Of a DNA stretch of 64,000 bases, positions 1 through 7,830 are shown piece by piece. The DNA comes from an uncultured Alphaproteobacteria bacterium (GTDB taxonomy: Bacteria > Pseudomonadota > Alphaproteobacteria > CAAGCB01 > CAG-977). Positions within the stretch are counted from its first letter, which is position 1. Each line of letters begins with the position of its first letter. Where the stretch lies: positions 62,001 to 126,000 of the forward strand of contig CAKQWA010000001.1 of NCBI GenBank assembly GCA_934277945.1, in the 5' to 3' direction. The translations under genes were made by a program, and so were the position numbers. The notes under the pieces are model-generated. The model worked only from the letters and a program-made list of their open reading frames with translations. It made no database searches and was not told where the DNA came from.

Positions 1-39
1 GAACAAAACGGGGTTAAAAATGTTTTGCCTGCGAAATGA

Positions 40-1908
40 TTATTTTTTCATGTTTTTGACGTAACCCAGCACCGCCGTCACCGCCGCCGGCGTAATGCCG
101 GAAATGCGGGACGCCGCCCCCAGCGTCGCCGGACGCACGCGCTCGAAACGCATGACGACTTCGTTGGAAAGCCCGCCGATCTTTTTGTAATCAATGTCTT
201 CGGGGATTTTCAGGGCCTCGTCTTTGCGAAAAGCCGCAATATCGGCTTCCTGACGCTTTAAATAGCCCTGATATTTCGCCTCGATGCACAGTTGTTCCGC
301 CACGTCCGCGCGCGTTTGCGCCAGATTCGGAAACGCTTTGACAATGTCGTCCCACGTCACGTTCGCAAAGCCCAGAACTTCCATACCCGTGCGGCGTTCG
401 CCCGACAAATTGACCGAAAAGCCCGCCTGCGCCAGTTCTTTGGGCGATTTCGTCACATTATTTAAAAAGGCGCGCGCTTCGTCCAAAGCCGCTTTTTTCG
501 CCGCGAACGCCTCGGCGCGCTTTTTACCGACGCAACCCGCGTCAACGCCTTTTTGCGTCAGGCGCATATCCGCGTTGTCCGAACGCAAAAGCAGACGGTA
601 TTCGGCGCGCGACGTAAACATTCTGTACGGTTCGTCAACGCCTTTCGTAATCAGATCGTCAATCATCACGCCCAGATAGCCGTCGGCGCGGTCAAGCGTA
701 AATTCCTTGTCCGCTTCCAACGCTTTCAGCGCCGCGTTGACGCCCGCAAGCAAACCCAAAGCGCCGGCTTCCTCGTATCCCGTCGTGCCGTTCAACTGCC
801 CCGCAAGGAACAAGCCGTCCGCTTTTTTCGTTTCCAGCGTCGCTTTCATTTCCGTCGGATCGACAAAATCGTATTCGATCGCGTATCCGGGGCGGATGAT
901 GCGCACGTTTTCCAATCCCTTAATGGAATGGATCATCGCGTCTTGCACGTCGTAGGGCAGAGACGTCGAAATGCCGTTCGGATAAACCGTGTCGTCGTCC
1001 AATCCCTCGGGCTCTAAAAAGACGTGATGCGAATCGCGGTCGGCGAATTTGACCAATTTGTCTTCAATGCTGGGGCAATAGCGCGGTCCCACACCGTGAA
1101 TTTGACCGGAAAACAGCGGCGCGCGGTGCATATTCGCGCGGATGATTTCGTGCGTTTTCGGGTTTGTCGCCGTAATGTAGCACGACACTTGCGGCAAAAC
1201 GGGCGTATCGGCGAAGAACGAAAACCGTTCGGGATTTTCATCGCCTTTCTGTTCCTGCAATTCAGAATAATCAATCGTCTTGCCGTCCAGACGCGCGGGC
1301 GTGCCCGTTTTCAAGCGTCCGACGCGCAAATTCAGCCGTTTCAAATCGTCCGTCAGGTGTTCGCAGGACACGTCGTTGACGCGCCCGCCGATTGTTTTCT
1401 GCTCGCCGACGTGCATCAGACCGTGCAGGAACGTCCCCGCCGTCAGCACGACGGATTTTGCCGCATAAGATATTTCCGCTTGCGTAACAACCCCTGTAAC
1501 TCTGGGCTTTTTTCCGCTTTCGTCGATAATCAGCCCCTCGACCGCGCCTTCTTCGACCGTCAGATTTTCATAGTGCAGAAGTTCGTCCTGCATCGCCTGC
1601 CGGTACAATTTGCGGTCGATTTGCGCGCGCAAGCCCTGCACCGCCGCGCCTTTCGACTGGTTCAGCATACGGTATTGAATGGCGGCTTTGTCCGCCATGC
1701 GCCCCATGACGCCGTCCAAAGCGTCGATTTCGCGCACCAAATGTCCTTTGCCCAAGCCGCCGATGGCGGGATTGCACGACATTTCGCCGATAGAGGAAAT
1801 CCGGTGCGTCAGCAGCAGCGTCTTCGCGCCCGTTCTTGCCGCCGCAGCGGCGGCTTCACAGCCGGCGTGTCCGCCGCCGACAACGATTACATCAAAAGTG
1901 TTCATCAT
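40..1908 (-). CDS. mnmG: tRNA uridine-5-carboxymethylaminomethyl modification enzyme MnmG
   Basis: MnmG is the FAD- and NADH-dependent partner of MnmE; together they install the (carboxymethyl)aminomethyl group on U34 of several tRNAs in the cytoplasm. The 622-residue product matches the family length (E. coli about 630). A Rossmann FAD motif VGGGHAGCEAA lies at residues 10-20, followed by the typical CNPAIGG and KTGTPARL family segments. I start at the first ATG of an ATGATG pair, because it overlaps the mnmE stop codon as ATGA, which suggests translational coupling. An upstream in-frame extension exists but lies wholly inside mnmE and is unlikely. Only 39 bases follow the stop codon before the window edge, so the next gene of the operon is not seen. 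Confidence 0.97.
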   Translation of the reverse strand: MMNTFDVIVVGGGHAGCEAAAAAARTGAKTLLLTHRISSIGEMSCNPAIGGLGKGHLVREIDALDGVMGRMADKAAIQYRMLNQSKGAAVQGLRAQIDRKLYRQAMQDELLHYENLTVEEGAVEGLIIDESGKKPRVTGVVTQAEISYAAKSVVLTAGTFLHGLMHVGEQKTIGGRVNDVSCEHLTDDLKRLNLRVGRLKTGTPARLDGKTIDYSELQEQKGDENPERFSFFADTPVLPQVSCYITATNPKTHEIIRANMHRAPLFSGQIHGVGPRYCPSIEDKLVKFADRDSHHVFLEPEGLDDDTVYPNGISTSLPYDVQDAMIHSIKGLENVRIIRPGYAIEYDFVDPTEMKATLETKKADGLFLAGQLNGTTGYEEAGALGLLAGVNAALKALEADKEFTLDRADGYLGVMIDDLITKGVDEPYRMFTSRAEYRLLLRSDNADMRLTQKGVDAGCVGKKRAEAFAAKKAALDEARAFLNNVTKSPKELAQAGFSVNLSGERRTGMEVLGFANVTWDDIVKAFPNLAQTRADVAEQLCIEAKYQGYLKRQEADIAAFRKDEALKIPEDIDYKKIGGLSNEVVMRFERVRPATLGAASRISGITPAAVTAVLGYVKNMKK

Positions 1909-3206
1909 TTTCCTATGCAAAAATCTTTGAAAATCACATCCAAAAGTTCTTCGACGCCTACCTGCCCCGTGATTTTGCCCAAAGCGCGCGACGCCATGCG
2001 CACGTCTTCCGCCGCCAATTCCGTTTCCGGCGCGCTCAAAGCGCGTTCCAGCGCGTCCCGACATTCCGCCAAAGCCTGCCGGTGCCGCAAGCGCGTGAAA
2101 GAGGGTTCCTCGCGCACGCTCATCGCGTCTTCGACCGTTTTTCCCAAGCGGTCGAGCAAAGCGTCGATGCCGTCGCCCGTTTTAGCCGACACGGAAACGC
2201 AATCTTGCGGCGCGGCGGTCATCTTGTCGATTTTATTGACGACAAGCAGGGTTTTTTCCGGCTCAAACTGCGTCAATTCGTTTGTTTGCGGCGCGAAACC
2301 GTCGACGACGTGGATAATCAAATCGGCGTCCTGCGCGGCTTTTAAAGCGCGTTTGATGCCCTCCGCCTCGATTTCCTCCGCCGTTTCGTGCAGACCCGCC
2401 GTGTCCGCAATCGTCACGGGATAGCCGTTGATGTCCATGCGCACTTCGATTACGTCGCGCGTCGTCCCCGCCGTTGAAGACACGATTGCCGCCTCTTTGC
2501 GCGCCAATTTGTTCATCAGGCTGGATTTGCCCGCGTTGGGCGCGCCGACAATGGCGATTTTATATCCGTCGCGCAGACGTTCGCCGCGCTTGTCCGACAA
2601 ATGCGCCGTTATTTTGTCTTTCAGCGCGACCATTTTGCCGCGCACGGAAGCCGTCACGGTGTCGGGCAATTCCTCCTCCGGAAAGTCGATATACGCTTCC
2701 AGCCACGCCAAAATGCCCGTCATCTCCTTGCGCCAGCCCTCGTACACGTCCGCCAGCGCGCCGTTCATCTGCCGCAAAGCCTGCTTTCTTTGCGCGTCGG
2801 TTTCCGCGTCGATCAAATCCGCCAAGCCTTCCGCCGCCGTCAAATCCATTTTGCCGTTTTCGACGGCTCTGCGGGTGAATTCGCCGCGTTCCGCCATGCG
2901 ACACCCGTCGATTTGCGCCAAAGCCTTCAACAGCGCCGCCGTTACCGCGCGCCCGCCGTGCGTTTGAAATTCGACGACGTCCTCGCCCGTAAAACTGTGC
3001 GGATGCGGAAACCAGATGACAATCGCTTCGTCCAACTGCTCGCCGCCGTCCGCGTACACGGGCGTCAGCACGGCTTTGCGCGGGAAAAGCGCGTCCGATT
3101 TCGTTATTTTTCGGGCGGCGAGCCCCGCTTTATCGCCCGAAACGCGAATAACGGCGATGCCCGCCTTTCCCGAAGCCGTCGCCGGCGCAAAAATCGTATC
3201 CGTCAT
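1905..3206 (-). CDS. mnmE: tRNA modification GTPase MnmE
   Basis: MnmE is a dimeric GTPase that works with MnmG on tRNA wobble uridine. All parts of the family can be seen in 433 residues: an N-terminal folate-binding domain (1 to about 115), a helical domain, and an inserted G domain with G1 GAPNAGKSS (221-229), G2 TAGTTRD (245-251), G3 DTAG (268-271) and G4 NKID (324-327). The protein ends in the essential C-terminal CIGK, whose cysteine is needed for modification. It is slightly shorter than E. coli MnmE. The stop codon overlaps the mnmG start, so the two are probably one transcript. The start ATG lies 12 bases after the hisB stop, so hisB may be in the same unit. Confidence 0.97.
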   Translation of the reverse strand: MTDTIFAPATASGKAGIAVIRVSGDKAGLAARKITKSDALFPRKAVLTPVYADGGEQLDEAIVIWFPHPHSFTGEDVVEFQTHGGRAVTAALLKALAQIDGCRMAERGEFTRRAVENGKMDLTAAEGLADLIDAETDAQRKQALRQMNGALADVYEGWRKEMTGILAWLEAYIDFPEEELPDTVTASVRGKMVALKDKITAHLSDKRGERLRDGYKIAIVGAPNAGKSSLMNKLARKEAAIVSSTAGTTRDVIEVRMDINGYPVTIADTAGLHETAEEIEAEGIKRALKAAQDADLIIHVVDGFAPQTNELTQFEPEKTLLVVNKIDKMTAAPQDCVSVSAKTGDGIDALLDRLGKTVEDAMSVREEPSFTRLRHRQALAECRDALERALSAPETELAAEDVRMASRALGKITGQVGVEELLDVIFKDFCIGK

Positions 3207-3218
3207 GAAAAAAAGCCT

Positions 3219-3806
3219 TTACAAAGCCCCTTTGGTCGAGGGCAGGGCGTCCTGCGCGCGCGGGTCGATCGCCGCCGCCTGACGCACGGCGCGGGCAAAC
3301 GCCTTAAAGCACGATTCCGCAATGTGATGCGCGTTCAGCCCGTACAGATTTTCAATATGCACGTTCGCGCCCGCCGCGTTTGCAAACGCAATGAAAAATT
3401 CGCGCAGCACCTCGACGTCCAAATAGCCGATTTTCTGCGTCGGAAACGTCACGCTGTACACGGTGTAGGGGCGTCCCGAAAAATCAACAACCGCGCGGCT
3501 CAACGCGTCGTCCATCGGCACGCACGCCGCCCCGAAGCGCGTGATTCCCCGCTTGTCGCCCAAAGCCTGCGCCACCGCCTTGCCCAGCACGATGCCGCAA
3601 TCTTCAACCAGATGATGCGCGTCGACCTGCAAATCGCCTTTCGCGTCGATTGCCAAATCAATCAGCCCGTGCTTCGCGATTTGCGCAAGCATATGGTCGA
3701 AAAAGCCGCACTCCGTCGATCCCTCGAACTTGCCCGAACCGTCCAAATCCAGCGCGATGCGGATGTCCGTTTCGTTCGTTTTTCTTTCAATAACGCCCTG
3801 ACGCAT
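3219..3806 (-). CDS. hisB: imidazoleglycerol-phosphate dehydratase HisB
   Basis: HisB catalyses the sixth step of histidine biosynthesis, the dehydration of imidazole glycerol phosphate, using manganese ions bound by duplicated histidine motifs. The 195-residue protein is the monofunctional dehydratase, with no phosphatase domain. The metal-binding repeats are DAHHLVED (62-69) and NAHHIAE (158-164), and GFFDHML (34-40) is also present. In many alphaproteobacteria hisB lies beside hslV and the rest of a his operon. Here only hisB remains next to hslV; hisH and hisF lie near 58-59 kb. The gene is divergent from hslV and close upstream of mnmE. Confidence 0.96.
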   Translation of the reverse strand: MRQGVIERKTNETDIRIALDLDGSGKFEGSTECGFFDHMLAQIAKHGLIDLAIDAKGDLQVDAHHLVEDCGIVLGKAVAQALGDKRGITRFGAACVPMDDALSRAVVDFSGRPYTVYSVTFPTQKIGYLDVEVLREFFIAFANAAGANVHIENLYGLNAHHIAESCFKAFARAVRQAAAIDPRAQDALPSTKGAL

Positions 3807-3929
3807 GGTTTCATCCTTTACAAAGGTACAAGATTGACCTTTAAGATACGCATTTTACATCCAAAAAACACTCTTTTTTTTCGAGAAAAGACGAGATAAT
3901 CTGTAACGGTCATTCAACGGAGGATTTTC

Positions 3930-4472
3930 ATGGATACGCAACCTGCTTCATGGCGCGGCACAACCATTCTTTCCCTGCGCAAAAACGGACAGACCGTCAT
4001 TGCGGGCGACGGTCAGGTCACGTTCGGCAACACGGTCATCAAAAGCAACGCGCGCAAGGTCAGACGCTTGGGCGACGGGTCGATCATCGCGGGATTCGCG
4101 GGCGCGACGGCGGACGCTTTCACGCTGTTTGAACGCTTGGAGGGCAAAATTGAAAAACATTCGGGGCAACTGACGCGCGCGTGCGTCGAATTGGCGAAAG
4201 ACTGGCGCACGGACCGCTATCTGCGCAAACTGGAAGCCATGATGATTGTCGCCGACAAAAACGTGACGCTGGTTCTGACGGGCAACGGCGACGTGCTGGA
4301 ACCCGAAAACAGCGTCGTCGGCATCGGGTCGGGCGGCGCGTACGCTCTGGCGGCGGCGAAAGCCCTCTTGGACACGGACGCGAGCGCAGAGGAAATCGCC
4401 CTGAAAGCCATGAAAATCGCTTCGGAAATCTGCATTTACACCAACCAAAACATTATTATGGAAAAGATATGA
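3930..4472 (+). CDS. hslV: ATP-dependent protease peptidase subunit HslV
   Basis: HslV forms the proteolytic core of the HslUV proteasome-like protease and uses an N-terminal threonine as nucleophile. The 180-residue product carries a ten-residue leader before the conserved TTILSLRKNG, so Thr11 should become the mature catalytic Thr1 after processing. Such short propeptides are usual in alphaproteobacterial HslV. GDGQVTFGNTV, the family signature, follows. A Shine-Dalgarno-like GGAGG sits before the ATG. The stop codon overlaps the hslU start as ATGA, so the two subunits are coupled. The 123-base gap to hisB must hold the divergent promoters. Confidence 0.96.
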   Translation: MDTQPASWRGTTILSLRKNGQTVIAGDGQVTFGNTVIKSNARKVRRLGDGSIIAGFAGATADAFTLFERLEGKIEKHSGQLTRACVELAKDWRTDRYLRKLEAMMIVADKNVTLVLTGNGDVLEPENSVVGIGSGGAYALAAAKALLDTDASAEEIALKAMKIASEICIYTNQNIIMEKI

Positions 4473-5779
4473 GTTCATTTTCTCCGCGTGAAATCGTTTC
4501 GGAACTGGACAGGTTCATCGTCGGACAGAACGACGCCAAGCGCGCCGTCGCCGTCGCTTTGCGCAATCGCTGGCGGCGCAGACAACTCCCCGCGTCCTTG
4601 CGCGAGGAAGTCGTGCCGAAAAACATCCTGATGATAGGACCGACGGGCGTCGGAAAAACGGAAATCGCCCGCAGGCTCGCGCGTTTGGCGCAAGCACCGT
4701 TTATCAAGGTGGAAGCCACGAAATTCACCGAAATCGGCTACGTCGGGCGCGATGTCGAAAGCATCATCCGCGATATGCTGGAAATCGCAATCACCATGAC
4801 GCGCAAGAAAATGCGCGAAAGCGTGCGCGTGAAAGCCGAAGCGGAAGCGGAAGAACGCGTTTTGGACGCGCTGGTCGGCACGAACGCCGGCGACGAAACC
4901 CGTCAAAAATTCCGCAAACTTTTGCGCGAGGGGGCTTTGGCGGACAAGGAAATCAATATCGAAGTGCAGGACAACCCGTCCAATTCCATGCCGACGTTCG
5001 ACATTCCGGGGATGCCGGGGGCGCAAATGGGCATGATTTCGCTGGGTGATCTGCTCGGCGGCAAAGCGGTGTCCTACAAAAAGCGCAAAATGACCGTCGC
5101 GCAATCCTACGACGTGCTGATCGCCGAAGAATCCGACAAGCTCATCGACGACGACGAAGTGGTGAAAAAAGCGATTGAAGCGGTCGAAAACAACGGCATC
5201 GTCTTTATCGACGAATTTGACAAGATTTGCGGACGAAGCGACGAACGGCGCGGACCGGACGTGTCGCGCGAGGGCGTTCAGCGCGATTTGCTGCCGCTGA
5301 TTGAAGGCACGACCGTCACGACAAAGCGCGGCATGGTGAAAACGGATCACATCCTGTTCATCGCGTCGGGAGCGTTTCATCTGTCGAAGCCGTCGGATTT
5401 ACTGCCCGAACTGCAAGGCAGACTGCCCATTCGCGTCGAATTGAAACCGCTCGGCAAAGAGGATTTCGTGCGCATTTTGACCGAACCCGAAGCGAATTTG
5501 ATTTTGCAGTACAAGGAATTGCTGAAAACGGAAAATTTCATGCTGGAATTCACAAACGACGCGATTGAGGAAATCGCTTCGCTGGCGGTGAAAATCAATG
5601 AAAGCGTAGAGGACATCGGGGCAAGACGCCTGCACACGATCTTGGAAAAATTGCTTGAAGACATCAGTTTTTCGGCGTCGGACAAGCACGGACAAACGGA
5701 AACGATCACGGCGCAAACCGTGCGCGACAAGGTCGGCGCGCTCGCTCAATCGTCCGATTTGTCAAAATTCATTCTGTAA
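4469..5779 (+). CDS. hslU: HslUV protease ATPase subunit HslU
   Basis: HslU is the AAA+ unfoldase that feeds substrates to HslV. The 436-residue protein has Walker A GPTGVGKT (57-64) and Walker B IVFIDEFDKI starting at about residue 244. A long I domain lies between them, and GARRLHTILEK is the C-terminal sensor 2 region. The C-terminus SKFIL resembles the HslV-docking tail of the family (E. coli ends in RFIL). The start is the ATG that overlaps the hslV stop codon; a longer in-frame reading upstream lies wholly inside hslV and is rejected. The gene is followed after 18 bases by a convergent HNH gene, the left edge of the DNA-modification island. Confidence 0.97.
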   Translation: MSSFSPREIVSELDRFIVGQNDAKRAVAVALRNRWRRRQLPASLREEVVPKNILMIGPTGVGKTEIARRLARLAQAPFIKVEATKFTEIGYVGRDVESIIRDMLEIAITMTRKKMRESVRVKAEAEAEERVLDALVGTNAGDETRQKFRKLLREGALADKEINIEVQDNPSNSMPTFDIPGMPGAQMGMISLGDLLGGKAVSYKKRKMTVAQSYDVLIAEESDKLIDDDEVVKKAIEAVENNGIVFIDEFDKICGRSDERRGPDVSREGVQRDLLPLIEGTTVTTKRGMVKTDHILFIASGAFHLSKPSDLLPELQGRLPIRVELKPLGKEDFVRILTEPEANLILQYKELLKTENFMLEFTNDAIEEIASLAVKINESVEDIGARRLHTILEKLLEDISFSASDKHGQTETITAQTVRDKVGALAQSSDLSKFIL

Positions 5780-5797
5780 CGGGACGCGCGGCGGGCG

Positions 5798-6373
5798 TTA
5801 TAAAACGTTTTTGCTCTCTATGATTGCGTCAATGTCCAAAACGTCCAGTCTGCCGTCGCCGTTCAAATCGCCCTTGTCCAGCGTTCCCGCGCACTTGTGG
5901 CAGCACCACATCAGTTTCAGATATTTCTTTTCCAACAGCGGCGGCACCAAGTCGGAATCGTGCCGCGTGCCGTTCAACTTGTTGAAAAAGGTGTACAATC
6001 CCGTGTCGTGTTTCGCGCTGTTGCAATGTTTGCAGGCGTAGACGATGTTGTGAATGCTTTGGATTTTGTCGCACGTCGCGCACCGGTCGTTGATGCGCAG
6101 ACTTTTGGGAATGATGTGTTCTTTGGTCAGGTTTTCGGTCGCGCCGCAATACACGCACACTTTGTCCGAATCGGCGAATTGCAAATCTTCGCGCAAAATG
6201 GCGGACCAAGACTTTTTACCGTCGCGCAGTTCCCGAAAAGTCTTTTTGATAAAGCCGTAGTGCTCCTTTTTCGCCGTTTGATTGTCACCCGTTTTCATCG
6301 CGCTCTTGGCAATGATTTTCGCATATTGATAGAAAATCAAATCCTGTATCGTTTTAACGCTTCTGTCGGGCAT
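5798..6373 (-). CDS. HNH endonuclease with C-terminal dockerin/EF-hand-like calcium loop
   Basis: This 191-residue protein has a zinc-supported HNH nuclease core: CVYC at about 73-76, the catalytic TKEHIIPKSL (83-92), a CDKIQSIHN segment, and ACKHCNSAKH (113-122). A second cysteine pair (WCCHKC) follows. The last 25 residues contain DLNGDGRLDVLD, which fits the calcium-binding loop of a dockerin type I or EF-hand repeat. Only one such repeat is present, whereas dockerins have two. The start MPDRSVK is chosen for its AAAGGAG ribosome site eight bases upstream. It is divergent from the first methyltransferase cassette and shares its 90-base promoter gap. The target is not known; it may be a stand-alone nuclease of this island. 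The HNH call is firm; the role of the calcium loop is inference. Confidence 0.8.
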   Translation of the reverse strand: MPDRSVKTIQDLIFYQYAKIIAKSAMKTGDNQTAKKEHYGFIKKTFRELRDGKKSWSAILREDLQFADSDKVCVYCGATENLTKEHIIPKSLRINDRCATCDKIQSIHNIVYACKHCNSAKHDTGLYTFFNKLNGTRHDSDLVPPLLEKKYLKLMWCCHKCAGTLDKGDLNGDGRLDVLDIDAIIESKNVL

Positions 6374-6428
6374 AAGTTCGCTCCTTTGCAACTTTAATTT
6401 GTAGACAGTATACCAAAAACTTACATAC

Positions 6429-6457
6429 TTGCAAAAAAATTTTACAGCCTGTATTCT
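6429..6457 (+). promoter_or_regulatory. Sigma70-type promoter of leader RNA copy 1
   Basis: TTGCAA (6429-6434) and TATTCT (6452-6457) are separated by exactly 17 bases. The predicted transcription start, seven bases after the -10 box, is 6464. That is the first base at which the sequence becomes similar to leader copy 2. The same geometry is seen for the other copies. Confidence 0.7.
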
Positions 6458-6463
6458 TCAAAC

Positions 6464-6750
6464 ATCTGCTCGGGGCGTCGTGCCTTGCGCAAGCAGTGCC
6501 TGTACAGGTGCGGAGCCGTGAGAAAGCTCTTTAATGTTGTTCGGCGCAGAGATGCGTCGTTATCCGATTTGCGTATGGCAAACGGAAACCATCCCCGACC
6601 ATCTTTACGATGGTTCGGGGAGCTTTTGACGTATGTTCAAAAGCCCCGATTCCATTGACGGCTTCAAAGGTCAAAAGGGTCATTGTAACAACATTATGAC
6701 TTTCTCAACTCCCCGAACCGCCTGTAAAGGCGGTTTATGGGGATTTATTT
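6464..6750 (+). ncRNA. Structured methyltransferase leader RNA, copy 1 (287 nt)
   Basis: This untranslated leader directly precedes the EcoRI-type methyltransferase. Hairpins that can be drawn: P1 GCA/TGC with CCT/AGG (6493-6511); P2 GAGC/GCTC (6513-6529); P3 CGGCGC/GCGTCG (6542-6559); P4 TCCG-TTTGC/GCAAA-CGGA (6563-6586); P5 with CCCCGA/TCGGGG ends (6593-6620); P6 TTTGA/TCAAA around loop CGTATGT (6625-6641); P7 AGCC/GGCT (6642-6663); P8 GTCAT/ATGAC (6679-6700); P9 CCCC/GGGG enclosing ACCGCC/GGCGGT (6711-6742). The 3' side of P9 is the GGGGA ribosome site of the methyltransferase, so folding should mask translation start. Bases 6471-6519 are identical to 9961-10009. Stems in the three copies differ by compensating changes, which favours an RNA structure over a coding reading. 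I know of no named family that it matches. Confidence 0.8.
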
Positions 6751-7830
6751 ATGCCAAACGAGAAACTTCGTCAAGCAAAAGTTGCGAAGAATGATGAATT
6801 TTACACGCAATACGCTGACATCCAACGGGAAATGAACGCGTATTTGGATTTTAATTCGGACGTTTTTAAAGACAAAACCGTCCTGTTGCCTTGCGACGAT
6901 CCCGAATGGAGCAATTTTACAAAGTTTTTTGCGCAGAATTTTGATTCTTTCGGTTTGAAAAAACTCATCAGCACCAGTTTCGCCGTTGAAAGCAAAAAAT
7001 ACGCCGTGCCGTATCAACCGACATTGTTTGAAACGCAAAATCCGCAATTTGATAAAGAAAAAACCCGCATCAAAGGAAAAATTTTCACTTTAACGCGCGG
7101 GCAGACGGCAAAAACGGATATTAACGCGCTGAAATGGCGATATATGGACGGCGACGGAGATTTCAGAAGCACGGAAGTCACAAAATTGCGCGATAAAGCG
7201 GATATCATCATTACAAACCCGCCATTTTCCCTGTTCAGAGAATTTCTCGCTTGGATTGTGCAGGCGCGAAAGAAATTCATCATCATTGCCAACCAAAACG
7301 CGACAACATACAAAGAAGTTTTCCCGCTGATTAAAAATAATGAAATCTGGTTCGGCAAGGGGTTCGCGGGCGCGGCTTCCCATTTCATCAGCAAATATGA
7401 AGACTACGCCGTCGCAAGCGACCATAAGGACGGCATGATTCGCGTTTCGGGAATTATTTGGCTGACAAACATTGATCACGGAAAACGTCATCAGCCGCTG
7501 GCTTTAATGACGGAGAGCGATAATTTAAAATACAGCAAACACAAAGAAATCAAGCAAAACGGATATCAGAAATACGACAATTACAATGCCGTCGAAGTGC
7601 CTTTTACCGACGCAATCCCGTCCGATTACGCGGGCGTCATGGGCGTGCCGATCAGTTTTTTGGACAAGTACAATCCCGACCAATTTGAAATTGTCGGGGC
7701 GACGGAAAGCGAAGGCGCCGGATTTTCAAGCGGACTTTGGAAACCTGAAAGCCGCGTCGCGCAACCTTTGGTTAAAAACGCGCGCGTTTACAAACGTATT
7801 TTTATCAGACACAGGGAAATGACGAAATGA
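6751..7830 (+). CDS. Adenine-specific DNA methyltransferase, EcoRI family
   Basis: The 359-residue protein resembles the EcoRI-type adenine-N6 methylases. The catalytic motif is NPPF (156-159) within a TNPPFSLFREFL segment, and the N-terminal KNDEFYTQYADI block is typical of the family. A GAASHF segment follows in the second half. It would transfer a methyl group from S-adenosylmethionine to adenine in a specific DNA site; the site cannot be read from sequence. Its ATG follows the structured leader, with the GGGGA ribosome site locked in the last hairpin. The stop codon overlaps the start of the DUF262-HNH gene (ATGA), which makes the pair look like a modification/nuclease unit. Confidence 0.88.
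   Translation: MPNEKLRQAKVAKNDEFYTQYADIQREMNAYLDFNSDVFKDKTVLLPCDDPEWSNFTKFFAQNFDSFGLKKLISTSFAVESKKYAVPYQPTLFETQNPQFDKEKTRIKGKIFTLTRGQTAKTDINALKWRYMDGDGDFRSTEVTKLRDKADIIITNPPFSLFREFLAWIVQARKKFIIIANQNATTYKEVFPLIKNNEIWFGKGFAGAASHFISKYEDYAVASDHKDGMIRVSGIIWLTNIDHGKRHQPLALMTESDNLKYSKHKEIKQNGYQKYDNYNAVEVPFTDAIPSDYAGVMGVPISFLDKYNPDQFEIVGATESEGAGFSSGLWKPESRVAQPLVKNARVYKRIFIRHREMTK

Noticed and set aside
1024..2424. Long open frame (466 codons) on the plus strand opposite mnmG and mnmE
   Set aside because: It is the antisense shadow of GC-rich genes with clear family motifs; it has no ribosome site and reads as Arg/Ala-rich low-complexity protein. The same holds for 11842-13080, 2601-3899 and 37155-38903.
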